From positions 4,703,001-4,767,000 of the forward strand of contig NZ_LT607750.1 in NCBI RefSeq assembly GCF_900090235.1: a stretch of DNA of 64,000 nt. The letters are read 5' to 3'. The translations under genes and the position numbers were made by a program. Positions 8,540 through 16,521 of the stretch are shown here, one piece after another. The DNA comes from Micromonospora echinaurantiaca. GTDB taxonomy: Bacteria; Actinomycetota; Actinomycetes; Mycobacteriales; Micromonosporaceae. Every line of letters begins with the position of its first letter. The first letter of the stretch is position 1. Below the pieces are notes generated by a model. It saw only the letters and a list, made by a program, of their open reading frames with translations. It searched no databases and had not been told where the DNA came from.

Positions 8540-9880
8540 TCAGTCCTCCTCGTCCGGTGCGCTCGCCGGCACCGCCCGCAACGCTAGCGCCACCAGCGGC
8601 ACCACCGCGATCGCCGCGAGCAGGGTGAGCACCGGATAACCGGCGGCCCGCATGACAAACCCGCTGACCGCGGCGGCCCCCGCGCCGGCCAGCCCCATGG
8701 TCAGGTCGGAGAACCCCTGCACGCTCGGGCGGACCGCCGCCGGCACCGACTCCGACAGCAGCGTGGAGCCGGCCACCATGGTGCCGGACCAGCCCAGCCC
8801 GAGCAGGACCAGCCCGATCGAGAGCCGGGGCGTGTGATGCCCGGCCGTGCCGGCCACCGCGCACGCGGCGAGCAGCAGCCCGACGCCGGTGAGGATCACC
8901 GCGCGCCGGCCGAGCCGGTCGGTCAGCCAGCCGACCAGCGGGGAGAGGGCGTACATGCCGGCGATGTGCAGGCTCAGCACGATGCCGACCACCCGCAGCA
9001 CGTCGGCGTCGCCGTGCGACTCGCCGAGCCGGACCGGCGTCATCGACATCACCGCCACCATCACCACGTGGCCCACCGCCACCGCCGCGATGCCGAGCCG
9101 GGCGGCCGGGCGGCCGCGTACCACCTGCCAGGCCGCCCGCATCCCGGCGCCGCGCCGGGCGGTCCGGGCCGGCGCGGCGACGGCCTCCGCCGGCGGGGTG
9201 ACGTCCGGCGTTCCGGTGGCCACCGGGGCCGCGGCCGCCGCCAGCCGGCGCGCGGTGAGCAGCGGGTCGGGCCGCAGCAGCGCCAGCAGTACGCCCGCGG
9301 CGAGCACGAACGCGGCCGCGCTGAAGGCGAACGGGCCGGCCAGCGGCGGCAGCCCCCAGCCGCTGGTGGTGCGGTCGGCGAGCGCGGCGAAGTTCGGTGC
9401 GGCCACCGCGCCGATGGTGGTGGCCCAGACGATCAGCGAGAGCTGCCGGCCCCGGCGGGCCGGCTCGGCGAGGTCCACCGCGGCGTAGCGGGCCTGGAGG
9501 TTGGCCGCGGTGCCGCCGCCGAAGAAGAGCATGCCGAGGAAGAGCAGCGGCACGGACCGGGTGACCGTGGCGAGCACCACCAGCACCGCCCCGACCGCGC
9601 CGGCCAGGTAGGCGAAGGCCAGCCCCGGCCGGCGGCCGTGCGCGTTCATGATCCGGGTGACCGGGACCGCCAGCAGCGCCCCGCCCACCACGGCGGCGCT
9701 CTGCGCCAGGCCGGCCACCGCGGTGCCGGCCACCCGGGCGGCGAGCAACGCACCCACCGCGATGCCGATGGTGACGCCGATGCCGCCGATGATCTGGGTG
9801 CCGAAGAGCAGCCGCAGGGTCCGCCGCTGGATCGGCGCGACGTCGGGGGCGGCGACCGGGGCGGTCAGTTCCGTGGTCAT
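8540..9880 (-). CDS. MFS transporter
   Basis: 446-residue major facilitator with about 12 hydrophobic segments and the usual motif A-like loop after TM2 (RIMNAHGRRPG). A long cytoplasmic loop between TM6 and TM7 (about residues 205-235) is Ala/Pro-rich. Start ATG 9880 has GGAG 5 nt upstream. Substrate unknown; single-gene MFS permeases of this type are often drug or metabolite exporters. It shares its transcript with the small DUF3046 gene downstream. Confidence 0.85.
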   Translation of the reverse strand: MTTELTAPVAAPDVAPIQRRTLRLLFGTQIIGGIGVTIGIAVGALLAARVAGTAVAGLAQSAAVVGGALLAVPVTRIMNAHGRRPGLAFAYLAGAVGAVLVVLATVTRSVPLLFLGMLFFGGGTAANLQARYAAVDLAEPARRGRQLSLIVWATTIGAVAAPNFAALADRTTSGWGLPPLAGPFAFSAAAFVLAAGVLLALLRPDPLLTARRLAAAAAPVATGTPDVTPPAEAVAAPARTARRGAGMRAAWQVVRGRPAARLGIAAVAVGHVVMVAVMSMTPVRLGESHGDADVLRVVGIVLSLHIAGMYALSPLVGWLTDRLGRRAVILTGVGLLLAACAVAGTAGHHTPRLSIGLVLLGLGWSGTMVAGSTLLSESVPAAVRPSVQGFSDLTMGLAGAGAAAVSGFVMRAAGYPVLTLLAAIAVVPLVALALRAVPASAPDEED

Positions 9881-9933
9881 CGCGGCTCCTGGGTGCGGTA
9901 AGGGGTGCTGGCCCCGTCTATCCTTGCGCAGCC

Positions 9934-9955
9934 ACCGGGCCCGATGGCACCCGGT
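9934..9955 (-). terminator. Probable terminator of the acyl-CoA dehydrogenase gene
   Basis: Imperfect hairpin (9-bp stem with one bulge, 3-nt loop) directly downstream of the acyl-CoA dehydrogenase stop on the minus strand and upstream of the MFS gene. No U-tract. Confidence 0.4.
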
Positions 9956-9959
9956 TTAG

Positions 9960-11099
9960 CTACAGGCCGAGCCCGCGGCCGATGATCTCCTTCATGATCT
10001 CGGTGGTGCCGCCGTAGATGGTCTGCACCCGCCCGTCCAGCCACGCCTTCGCCACCGGGTACTCCAGCATGTAGCCGTAGCCGCCGTGCAGCTGAACGCA
10101 GCGGTCGGCGACCCGGTTCTGCAGCTCGGTGGTCCACCACTTGGCCTTGGCCGCGTCGGTCACCGAGAGCCGGCCGGCGTTGAACTCGGCGACGCAGTGG
10201 TTGACGAAGGTCCGCGCGATGGTCACCTCGGTGTCCAGCTCGGCCAGGAGGAACCGGTTGTGCTGGAAGGCGCCGATCGGCCGGCCGAACGCCTGCCGCG
10301 AGCGGGCGTAGTCCAGGGTGACCGCGAGCAGCTTCTCGGCGGCGGCCACCGCGGCGACCGCGATGCTCAGCCGTTCCCGGGGCAGGTTGGCCATCAGGTG
10401 GTAGAAGCCGTGGTTCTCGGTGCCGATCAGGTTCTCCGCCGGCACCCGGCAGTCGTCGAAGAAGAGCTCGGCGGTGTCGTTGGCCTTCAGCCCCACCTTG
10501 GCCAGCCGCCGGCCCCGGGTGAAGCCGGGGGTGCCGGTCTCCACCGCGATCAGGCTCACCCCGTGCGCGCCCTGGTCGGCCGTGCGGGCGACCACGATCA
10601 CCAGGTCGGCCAGCTCGCCGTTGGTGATGAAGGTCTTCTGGCCGTTGAGCACGAGCGCGTCGCCGTCGCGTACCGCGCTGGTGCGGACGCCGGCCAGGTC
10701 GGAGCCGGCGCCGGGCTCGCTCATCGCGATGGCGGTGACCAGGTCGCCGGAGCAGAACCCGGGCAGCCAGCGCTTTCGCTGGTCGTCGGTGGTCAGCTCG
10801 GTGAGGTACGGGGCCACCACGTCGTTGTGCAGGCCGAAGCCGAGCCCGGAGCAGCCGGCCGCGACGATCTCCTCCACCAGCACCGCGTTGTACCGGAAGT
10901 CCCGCTGACCACCGCCGCCGTACTCGGGGTCGACGTCCATGCCGAGCAGTCCGGCGGCGCCGGCCTTGCGCCACACCTCCCGGTCGACGATCCCGGCGGC
11001 CTCCCAGCGCTCGTGGTGCGGCACCGCCTCGCGGGCGAGGAACTCCCGGCACAGGTCGCGGAACTCGTCGTGGTCACGCTCGTAGAGATGCTGCTGCAT
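9960..11099 (-). CDS. Acyl-CoA dehydrogenase (LCAD/IVD-type catalytic base)
   Basis: FAD-dependent acyl-CoA dehydrogenase introducing a 2,3-double bond into acyl-CoA. Signatures AMSEPGAGSDLAG (FAD/substrate), KTFITNG and the C-terminal QTIYGGTTEIMKEIIGR are present. The Glu of MCAD's YEGT is a Gly here (YGGT), while a Glu sits in NLPRERLSIA (residue 242), the position used by long-chain and isovaleryl-CoA dehydrogenases. The base is therefore predicted on helix G. ATG 11099 chosen over GTG 11123 because the extra 8 residues are not family-like; neither has a clear ribosome-binding site. Possible substrates are long-chain or branched acyl-CoA. Confidence 0.88.
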   Translation of the reverse strand: MQQHLYERDHDEFRDLCREFLAREAVPHHERWEAAGIVDREVWRKAGAAGLLGMDVDPEYGGGGQRDFRYNAVLVEEIVAAGCSGLGFGLHNDVVAPYLTELTTDDQRKRWLPGFCSGDLVTAIAMSEPGAGSDLAGVRTSAVRDGDALVLNGQKTFITNGELADLVIVVARTADQGAHGVSLIAVETGTPGFTRGRRLAKVGLKANDTAELFFDDCRVPAENLIGTENHGFYHLMANLPRERLSIAVAAVAAAEKLLAVTLDYARSRQAFGRPIGAFQHNRFLLAELDTEVTIARTFVNHCVAEFNAGRLSVTDAAKAKWWTTELQNRVADRCVQLHGGYGYMLEYPVAKAWLDGRVQTIYGGTTEIMKEIIGRGLGL

Positions 11100-11169
11100 G
11101 GCGGCAAGTGTGGCACCGGCCACCCGTGCGGAACAGTGCCCGGTGACCGACCGGCGGGTGCCCGTGCGG

Positions 11170-11982
11170 TCAGGACCACCAGGTGGCCCGGCCGACCGGC
11201 CGGAAGCCGAGCGAGTCGTAGAGCGGGCGACCGGCCCGGGACGCGGTCAGCGTGACCGGAGACCCGGCCAGCTCCGCCAGCACCGCGTGCAGCAGCGCCC
11301 GGCCGACGCCCCGGGACCGGTGCTCGGGCAGCGTGGTCATCCAGTACAGCCCGGCCACCTCGGCGCGCACGGTCAGGCAGGCGCCGGCGGGTACCCCGTC
11401 GACCTCGGCGAGCAGGAACCGGACCCCGGGCCGGTCGAGCAGGGCCACCGGGAACGCCTCGCCCGGACGGTACGGCTGCAGCCGGCTCAGCGGGAAGCCG
11501 GACACGACCACCCGCTCGACCGTCGCCAGCCGCTCCGGATCGTCGACCGGCGTCACCCGCAGCGACGGCGCCGGGACCGGCGCGGGCGGGCGGATCATGA
11601 CCGGCAGGTTCCGGGGCGTCAGGCCCGAGCCGGTCAGGTCCGCCCCGCCGAACGGGTCCTCGACCGTCACCGGGCCCGCGCTCCGCTCCCGGACCAGCGC
11701 GGCGATCTCGGCCAGATCGTCCGCGGCGGGTTCCGGGGTGCGCAGCAGGACCCGCAGGCCGGCCCGGTCGTCGCCGTGCACGGCGAGGAAGCCGGGCCGG
11801 CGGGTCACCGGGTGCCGCCGGGTCTCGGCGAGCGCCGTCCAGAGCGCGGCGGCGTTGCCGGTGGCCAGCCCGAGCTCGGCGGCGTCACCGGCCAGCCGGG
11901 GCGCCGCGTCCGGGGCGGTCGGCGGGGCGGCCGTGACGTCGACCGGGGACGGGGAGCGGGTGCTGCGGTGGGTCGGGCTCAT
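11170..11982 (-). CDS. GNAT family N-acetyltransferase with N-terminal extension
   Basis: 270 residues. The C-terminal third is a GNAT domain: the acetyl-CoA loop reads HRSRGVGRALL, followed by the LYDSLGF segment near the end. The N-terminal about 160 residues are weakly conserved in appearance, possibly a second degenerate GNAT fold, as in tandem-GNAT proteins. Start ATG 11982 chosen; the open frame runs to 12060, but the extra residues are arginine/glycine-rich and unlike protein. Acceptor unknown. Confidence 0.7.
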   Translation of the reverse strand: MSPTHRSTRSPSPVDVTAAPPTAPDAAPRLAGDAAELGLATGNAAALWTALAETRRHPVTRRPGFLAVHGDDRAGLRVLLRTPEPAADDLAEIAALVRERSAGPVTVEDPFGGADLTGSGLTPRNLPVMIRPPAPVPAPSLRVTPVDDPERLATVERVVVSGFPLSRLQPYRPGEAFPVALLDRPGVRFLLAEVDGVPAGACLTVRAEVAGLYWMTTLPEHRSRGVGRALLHAVLAELAGSPVTLTASRAGRPLYDSLGFRPVGRATWWS

Positions 11983-12123
11983 GCCGCCACGGTAGGCGCC
12001 CGGGCGGCCGTTCCCGGAGAGCCGATCCCCGGCCGCCCGACCGGACCAATCCGGCTTCATGGACGGTCACCGCCTCCCCCGGCGACCGTCCACCGTCGAC
12101 GGCTGAGCCGGGGCGGACCGGTG

Positions 12124-12828
12124 TCAGGCGGCCAGCGCGCGGGCGGCCACGGTGAGGTCGGCGACCAGCCCGTCGTACGCCTTGTCCTGGTCGTCGGCGC
12201 GCAGCACGGCGGACGGGTGGATGGTGGCCAGCAGCCGGGCCTCCGGCGCGTCGGCCACCTTGCCCTCGGTGTCCACCGGCACCCGCTGGAAGTCCTCGGG
12301 ATGCTGGGCCGAGGCGGGCCACGGCAGCAGCTCGCCGCGCTGACGGGTGACCCGGAACGTCGGGCCGAGCAACGCCTTGGCGGCGGTGGCGCCCAGCACC
12401 ACCACGATCTCCGGGTCCAGCCGGGCGAACTCGGCGACCAGCCAGGGGCGGCAGGCGGTGATGTGCACCCGGTCCGGGGTCTGGTGGATGCGCCGCTTGC
12501 CGCGCAGCTCGAAGCGGAAGTGCTTGACCGCGTTGGTCAGGTAGATGTGCCGGGGGTCGAGGCCGGCGTCGTCGACCGCCTTGCGGAGCAGCCGGCCGGC
12601 GGGACCGACGAACGGCAACCCCTTCTGGTCCTCCATGTCGCCGGGCTGCTCGCCCACGAAGACCACCCGGGCGCTCTCGTCGCCCCGGCCGAACACCGTC
12701 TGCGAGGCGTCCCGGTAGAGCTCGCAGCCACGGCAGCCGGTCGCCGCCGCGCGGAGCGCGTCGATCGTGTCCGCCTCGGGCGGGATGAACCGCTGGGCGC
12801 CGGGGGCGCTCTCGGTCTGCTCGGCCAT
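12124..12828 (-). CDS. udgX: UdgX-type uracil-DNA glycosylase
   Basis: 234-residue member of the UDG superfamily. Motif 1 is GEQPGDMED (about 59-67); motif 2 is near IHPSAVLR (His 204). Between them lies the UdgX hallmark loop KRRIHQTP (111-118), whose His (here 115) in the Mycobacterium smegmatis enzyme forms a covalent bond with the abasic sugar after uracil release. Cys 32, 35 and 126 fit Fe-S ligands. So this is a suicide glycosylase that stays linked to uracil sites. It is a single gene on the minus strand, with no obvious operon partner. Confidence 0.88.
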   Translation of the reverse strand: MAEQTESAPGAQRFIPPEADTIDALRAAATGCRGCELYRDASQTVFGRGDESARVVFVGEQPGDMEDQKGLPFVGPAGRLLRKAVDDAGLDPRHIYLTNAVKHFRFELRGKRRIHQTPDRVHITACRPWLVAEFARLDPEIVVVLGATAAKALLGPTFRVTRQRGELLPWPASAQHPEDFQRVPVDTEGKVADAPEARLLATIHPSAVLRADDQDKAYDGLVADLTVAARALAA

Positions 12829-12876
12829 GTCGACTGTTATATACCCGTTCGGGAGACTCCGCCGGGCCCGGCGGGG

Positions 12877-12996
12877 TCAGTACCCGCCGCCACCGCCGTC
12901 ACCATCGCCGGAAGCCACCGCGATGAGCACGATGATGATCACGATCACCGCCAGCGCGACGGCGATCCAGACCCCCCGCTTCGATCCCGAAGCCAT
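12877..12996 (-). CDS. 39-residue single-pass membrane protein
   Basis: Small gene overlooked by length cut-offs. ATG 12996 is preceded by an ideal GGAGGTGA six nucleotides upstream. The product has a short basic head (MASGSKRG), a 20-residue Ile/Val/Ala membrane helix and a Gly/Asp tail ending GGGGGY. Codons end almost only in G/C. Function unknown; such tiny membrane proteins often partner larger membrane complexes. It lies 48 nt upstream of udgX in the same orientation, so co-transcription is possible. Confidence 0.75.
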   Translation of the reverse strand: MASGSKRGVWIAVALAVIVIIIVLIAVASGDGDGGGGGY

Positions 12997-13220
12997 GGTC
13001 GCTCACCTCCGACGCCGCGCTTACCCCCTGCCGGGCGACTCACGCCCTCGCGCCGCGCGGTGCCGCCGCGCGCCGACCCGACCGGCGCGGTGCCACCGCG
13101 CGCGCCGACCGATCGGGGCCGCGCCGGTCCGCGTCGGCCCGTGCCGGCCCGCGGTGGCGCCGGTCGCCCGGCCGGCACCGGGAACCGGCGCGGGGCGTCC
13201 TGGCGGCGCGGAGCCGCCGG

Positions 13221-14561
13221 TCAGGCGGTGAAGCCGGCGCCGGGGGCCGGGCGGACCGCGTCGGCCAGCGCGTCGGCGAGCGGCTCGACGTCGCCGTCGG
13301 CAAGCCGGCTGACGGTGATCCGCAGCCCGGGCGGGCCGGCGATCCGGTAGAGGGCGCCGGGTGCGACCGCCCAGCCGGCGTCGCGCAGCGCGGTCAGCGC
13401 GCTGGTCTCGTCCGCCACCGGCAGCCAGACGTTGATGCCGCTGCGGCCGTGCGCGGCCAGACCGCGCCGGGCCAGCGCGGCGAGCAGCGCCCCGCGGCGC
13501 CGCTCGTAGCTGCCGGCCGCCCGGTCGACCAGCTCGGTCACCGCCGGGTCGCGCCAGAGCGCGAGGACCAGCCGTTGCAGCACGGTGGAGACCCAGCCGG
13601 CGCCGACCCGGGCCCGGCCGGCCACCCGGGCCACCGTCGTCTCGTCGCCCACCAGCACGGCCAGTCGCAGGTCGGGCCCGAAGGGCTTGCTCACCGACCG
13701 GAGGAAGGCCCACGTGGGGGTCGCCCCGGCCAGCGGGTGCAGCGGTACGCGGGCCAGCTCGGCGGCGTGGTCGTCCTCGATCAGCAGCAGGTCGGGCCGC
13801 CCGGCGAGCAGCTCGCGCAGCTCGCCGGCCCGCTGCGCGGAGACCGCCGCGCCGGTCGGGTTCTGCGCCCGGCTGGTGACCACCAGCGCGCGGGCACCGG
13901 CGGCCAGCGCCGACCGGACGCCGGCGACCAGCGGCCCGTCGTCGTCGACCGGTACGCCGATCGGGCGCAGCCCGAGGGCGGCCACCAGGTCGAGCAGGTT
14001 GGCCCAGCCCGGGTCCTCGACCGCCACCGCGTCGCCGGGGCGCAGGTGGGCGCCGAGCAGTCGCTCGATGCCGTCGAGCGCGCCGCCGGTGATGGTCAGC
14101 TCGTCGGCCGGTACGCCGTCGGCGGCCAGCCGCGCGCGGGCCGCCTCGACCAGGTCGGGCAGCACCCCGGCGCCGGAGTAGCTCACCGGGGCACCGGCCG
14201 CCGCGGCGAGGGTGGCCAGGTGCGGGCCGAGCGGGGGCAGCAGCGTCGCGTCGGGTTCCCCGGTGGACAGGTCGCGCAGGCCGGGCGCCGGCGGTGGGCG
14301 CAGCGCCGAGCGGCGGGCCGCCACCGGCGGGCGGGGCCGCACGCGGGTGCCGTACCGGCCGGCGGTGACCACCAGCCCGCGCTGGCGCAGCTCCTGATAG
14401 GCCCGGGCGACGGTGGCCGGGCTGACCGCCAGCTCGGCGGCGAGGGCCCGGACCGGCGGGAGCGCGGCGCCGGGCGGCAGGGCGGCGGCCCGGATGCCGG
14501 ACTCGATGCTGGCCGAAATCTCGACGGCCGTCGTACCGGTGACCTGATAGCGTGCTGACAC
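13221..14561 (-). CDS. MocR-type PLP-dependent transcriptional regulator
   Basis: 446 residues: GntR winged helix (about 10-75; LAAELAVSPATVARAYQELRQRG) joined to a fold-type I aminotransferase domain. NPTG (234-237) and the Schiff-base Lys 292 (SVSKPFGPDLRL) are intact, so PLP should bind. MocR proteins sense PLP or an amine and act on neighbouring or divergent genes. This one diverges from the PNPOx-GNAT/lysE operon across 34 nt. GTG start 14561 has no ribosome-binding site; a TACAAT -10 just upstream suggests a near-leaderless message. Autoregulation is likely from the shared operator. Confidence 0.85.
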   Translation of the reverse strand: MSARYQVTGTTAVEISASIESGIRAAALPPGAALPPVRALAAELAVSPATVARAYQELRQRGLVVTAGRYGTRVRPRPPVAARRSALRPPPAPGLRDLSTGEPDATLLPPLGPHLATLAAAAGAPVSYSGAGVLPDLVEAARARLAADGVPADELTITGGALDGIERLLGAHLRPGDAVAVEDPGWANLLDLVAALGLRPIGVPVDDDGPLVAGVRSALAAGARALVVTSRAQNPTGAAVSAQRAGELRELLAGRPDLLLIEDDHAAELARVPLHPLAGATPTWAFLRSVSKPFGPDLRLAVLVGDETTVARVAGRARVGAGWVSTVLQRLVLALWRDPAVTELVDRAAGSYERRRGALLAALARRGLAAHGRSGINVWLPVADETSALTALRDAGWAVAPGALYRIAGPPGLRITVSRLADGDVEPLADALADAVRPAPGAGFTA

Positions 14562-14585
14562 AAACAGAGAATTGTACTAGAACAA
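14555..14585. promoter_or_regulatory. Divergent promoters with a MocR operator candidate
   Basis: Plus strand: CTGACA (14555-14560), 17-nt spacer, TAGAAC (14578-14583). Minus strand: TACAAT (14576-14571) ahead of GTG 14561. Both -10 elements overlap a near-perfect 14-bp inverted repeat TTGTACTAGAACAA (14572-14585). A regulator bound there would block both genes. Binding by the adjacent MocR protein is inference. Confidence 0.6.
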
Positions 14586-14595
14586 AGGCGGGAGC

Positions 14596-15837
14596 ATGTA
14601 CCCACCGACCCCTCGGACCACCGCCAGCCGCACCCGGGACCGGATGAGCTACGACCGGGCCGCCGCGCACGCCCTGCTGGACGAGGCTTACCACTGCGCG
14701 CTCGGGTTCACCGTCGACGGCGAGCCACGGGTGCTGCCCACCCTGCACGTCCGCCTCGGCGACACCCTCTACCTGCACGGCTCCACCGGCAGCCGGCCGC
14801 TGCTCGCCGCCCGGGGCGACGGGCTGCCGGTCTGCGTCGCGGTCACCCTGCTCGACGGCCTGGTCTACGGCCGCTCCCAGTTCCACCACAGCGCCAACTA
14901 CCGGTCGGTGGTCGCGCACGGCACCGCCCGGCTGGTCACCGACGAGCGGGAGAAGGCCGCCGTCCTCACCGCACTGGTGGAGAAGGTCGGCGCCGGGCGC
15001 AGCGCGGACAGCCGCCCGCCGAGCCGCCGGGAACTGGCCGAGACCGCCGTGCTGGCGCTGCCGCTGCGCGAGGTCTCGGTCCGCGCCCGCACCGGGGGCG
15101 TACGCGACGACGAGGCCGACCTCGACCTGCCGCACTGGGCCGGGGTGGTGCCGCTGCGGCTGACCGCCGGGGCACCGGAGCCGGACGCCGGCGTCACCGC
15201 CCCGGTGCCGGCGTACCTGCGGCCGGACCGGTCGCCGTGGCTGGAGCCGGCGGTGCTGCGCGGCGAGCACGTGGTGCTGGAGCCGCTGCGCCTCGCGCAC
15301 GCCGACGAGTTGCACACCGCCACCGCCGACCCGGAGGTCTGGCGGCACCTGGGCACCACCCTGCCGGCCGACGCCGCCGGAACCGCCGAGGTGGTCGCCG
15401 CCGCGCTGGCCGCGCACCACCGGGACGAGCGGGTGCCCTGGGTGCAGCGCTGCGCGGTCACCGGCGCCGTGGTCGGCACCACCTCGTACTACGAGGTCGA
15501 CCCGGACCGGCGGGCGGTGGCGATCGGGTACACCTTCCTGGGCCGGCCGTGGTGGCGCACCGGGATCAACACCGAGGCGAAGCTGCTGCTGCTCACCCGG
15601 GCCTTCGAGGAGCTGGGCGCGCTGCGGGTGGTGTGGCACACCGACATCCGCAACGAGCGCTCGCAGCGGGCCATCGAACGGCTCGGCGCGACCCGCGAGG
15701 GGGTGCTGCGGATGCACCGGCAGCGCCCGGACGGCTCGTGGCGGGACACCGTGCAGTATTCGATGACCGTCGACGAGTGGCCGAACGCACAGGTCACGCT
15801 GCGGGAAAGGCTTCGCCGGGCGGCGCCGGTGGCGTGA
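14596..15837 (+). CDS. Bifunctional PNPOx-like flavoprotein / GNAT acetyltransferase fusion
   Basis: 413 residues in two parts. Residues about 15-215 are a pyridoxamine-phosphate-oxidase-like split-barrel flavin-binding domain (Pyridox_ox_2 type; YHCALGFTVDGEPRVLPT, LHGSTGSRPL, SVVAHGTARLV). Residues about 235-395 are a RimJ/RimL-type GNAT (LEPLRLAHADELH; RNERSQRAIERLGATREG). A Pro-rich linker joins them. The first part could reduce or oxidise a flavin or heme-like ligand, the second acetylate an amine. The fusion suggests sequential action on one small molecule, exported perhaps by the LysE protein downstream. ATG 14644 is an alternative start. Confidence 0.85.
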   Translation: MYPPTPRTTASRTRDRMSYDRAAAHALLDEAYHCALGFTVDGEPRVLPTLHVRLGDTLYLHGSTGSRPLLAARGDGLPVCVAVTLLDGLVYGRSQFHHSANYRSVVAHGTARLVTDEREKAAVLTALVEKVGAGRSADSRPPSRRELAETAVLALPLREVSVRARTGGVRDDEADLDLPHWAGVVPLRLTAGAPEPDAGVTAPVPAYLRPDRSPWLEPAVLRGEHVVLEPLRLAHADELHTATADPEVWRHLGTTLPADAAGTAEVVAAALAAHHRDERVPWVQRCAVTGAVVGTTSYYEVDPDRRAVAIGYTFLGRPWWRTGINTEAKLLLLTRAFEELGALRVVWHTDIRNERSQRAIERLGATREGVLRMHRQRPDGSWRDTVQYSMTVDEWPNAQVTLRERLRRAAPVA

Positions 15838-16505
15838 TGATGTCGGGCGTGCTGGGCATCACCGACATCTGGACGTACGTGCTGGGCACCGTGGCGATCA
15901 TCCTGCTGCCCGGGCCCAACTCGCTCTTCGTGCTCTCCACCGCCGCGCAGCGGGGCGTGGCGGCCGGCTACCGGGCCGCCGGCGGGGTGTTCGTCGGCGA
16001 CGGGGTGCTGATGGTCCTCTCCGCCGCCGGGGTGGCCTCGCTGCTCCAGGCGTACCCACCGCTGTTCCTGGTGGTGAAGTACGCCGGCGCCGCATACCTC
16101 GGCTATGTCGGGCTGACCATGCTGCGCGGGGCCTGGCGGCGCTGGCGGGACCGCAACGACCCGACCACGCCGCGGCTGATCGAGGCCGCGGAGCCGGCCG
16201 CGCTGCGCAGCCCGTTCCGCAAGGCGTTGGTGGTCAGCCTGCTCAACCCGAAGGCGATCCTCTTCTTCATCTCCTTCTTCATCCAGTTCGTCGACCCCGG
16301 GTACGCCTGGCCGGCGCTGTCGTTCCTGCTGCTCGGGCTGATCGCCCAGGTCACCAGCGCGCTGTACCTGACCGCGCTGATCTTCGCCGGGACGTTCCTG
16401 GCGGCGCAGTTCCGCCGGCGCCGCCGCCTCGCCGCCGGCGCCACCACCGGCGTGGGCGCCCTCTTCCTCGGCTTCGGCATCAAGCTGGCCACCGCCACCA
16501 TGTGA
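15837..16505 (+). CDS. LysE/RhtB family amino-acid exporter
   Basis: 222-residue inner-membrane exporter with about six hydrophobic segments. Family hallmarks are LLPGPNSLFVLSTAAQRG near the start and LLNPKAILFFISFF around residue 140. The start overlaps the stop of the fusion gene (TGATG), so translation is coupled. Family members export lysine, arginine, homoserine, threonine or related compounds. With the MocR regulator and PNPOx-GNAT enzyme it forms a plausible unit for modifying and expelling an amine or amino acid. Confidence 0.85.
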   Translation: MMSGVLGITDIWTYVLGTVAIILLPGPNSLFVLSTAAQRGVAAGYRAAGGVFVGDGVLMVLSAAGVASLLQAYPPLFLVVKYAGAAYLGYVGLTMLRGAWRRWRDRNDPTTPRLIEAAEPAALRSPFRKALVVSLLNPKAILFFISFFIQFVDPGYAWPALSFLLLGLIAQVTSALYLTALIFAGTFLAAQFRRRRRLAAGATTGVGALFLGFGIKLATATM

Positions 16506-16521
16506 CCCGGCGCGGCACCGC

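Noticed and set aside
13021..15717. 898-codon minus-strand open frame across the MocR and PNPOx-GNAT genes
   Set aside because: Shadow of two real genes on both strands; Arg/Gly/Pro-rich with no domain.
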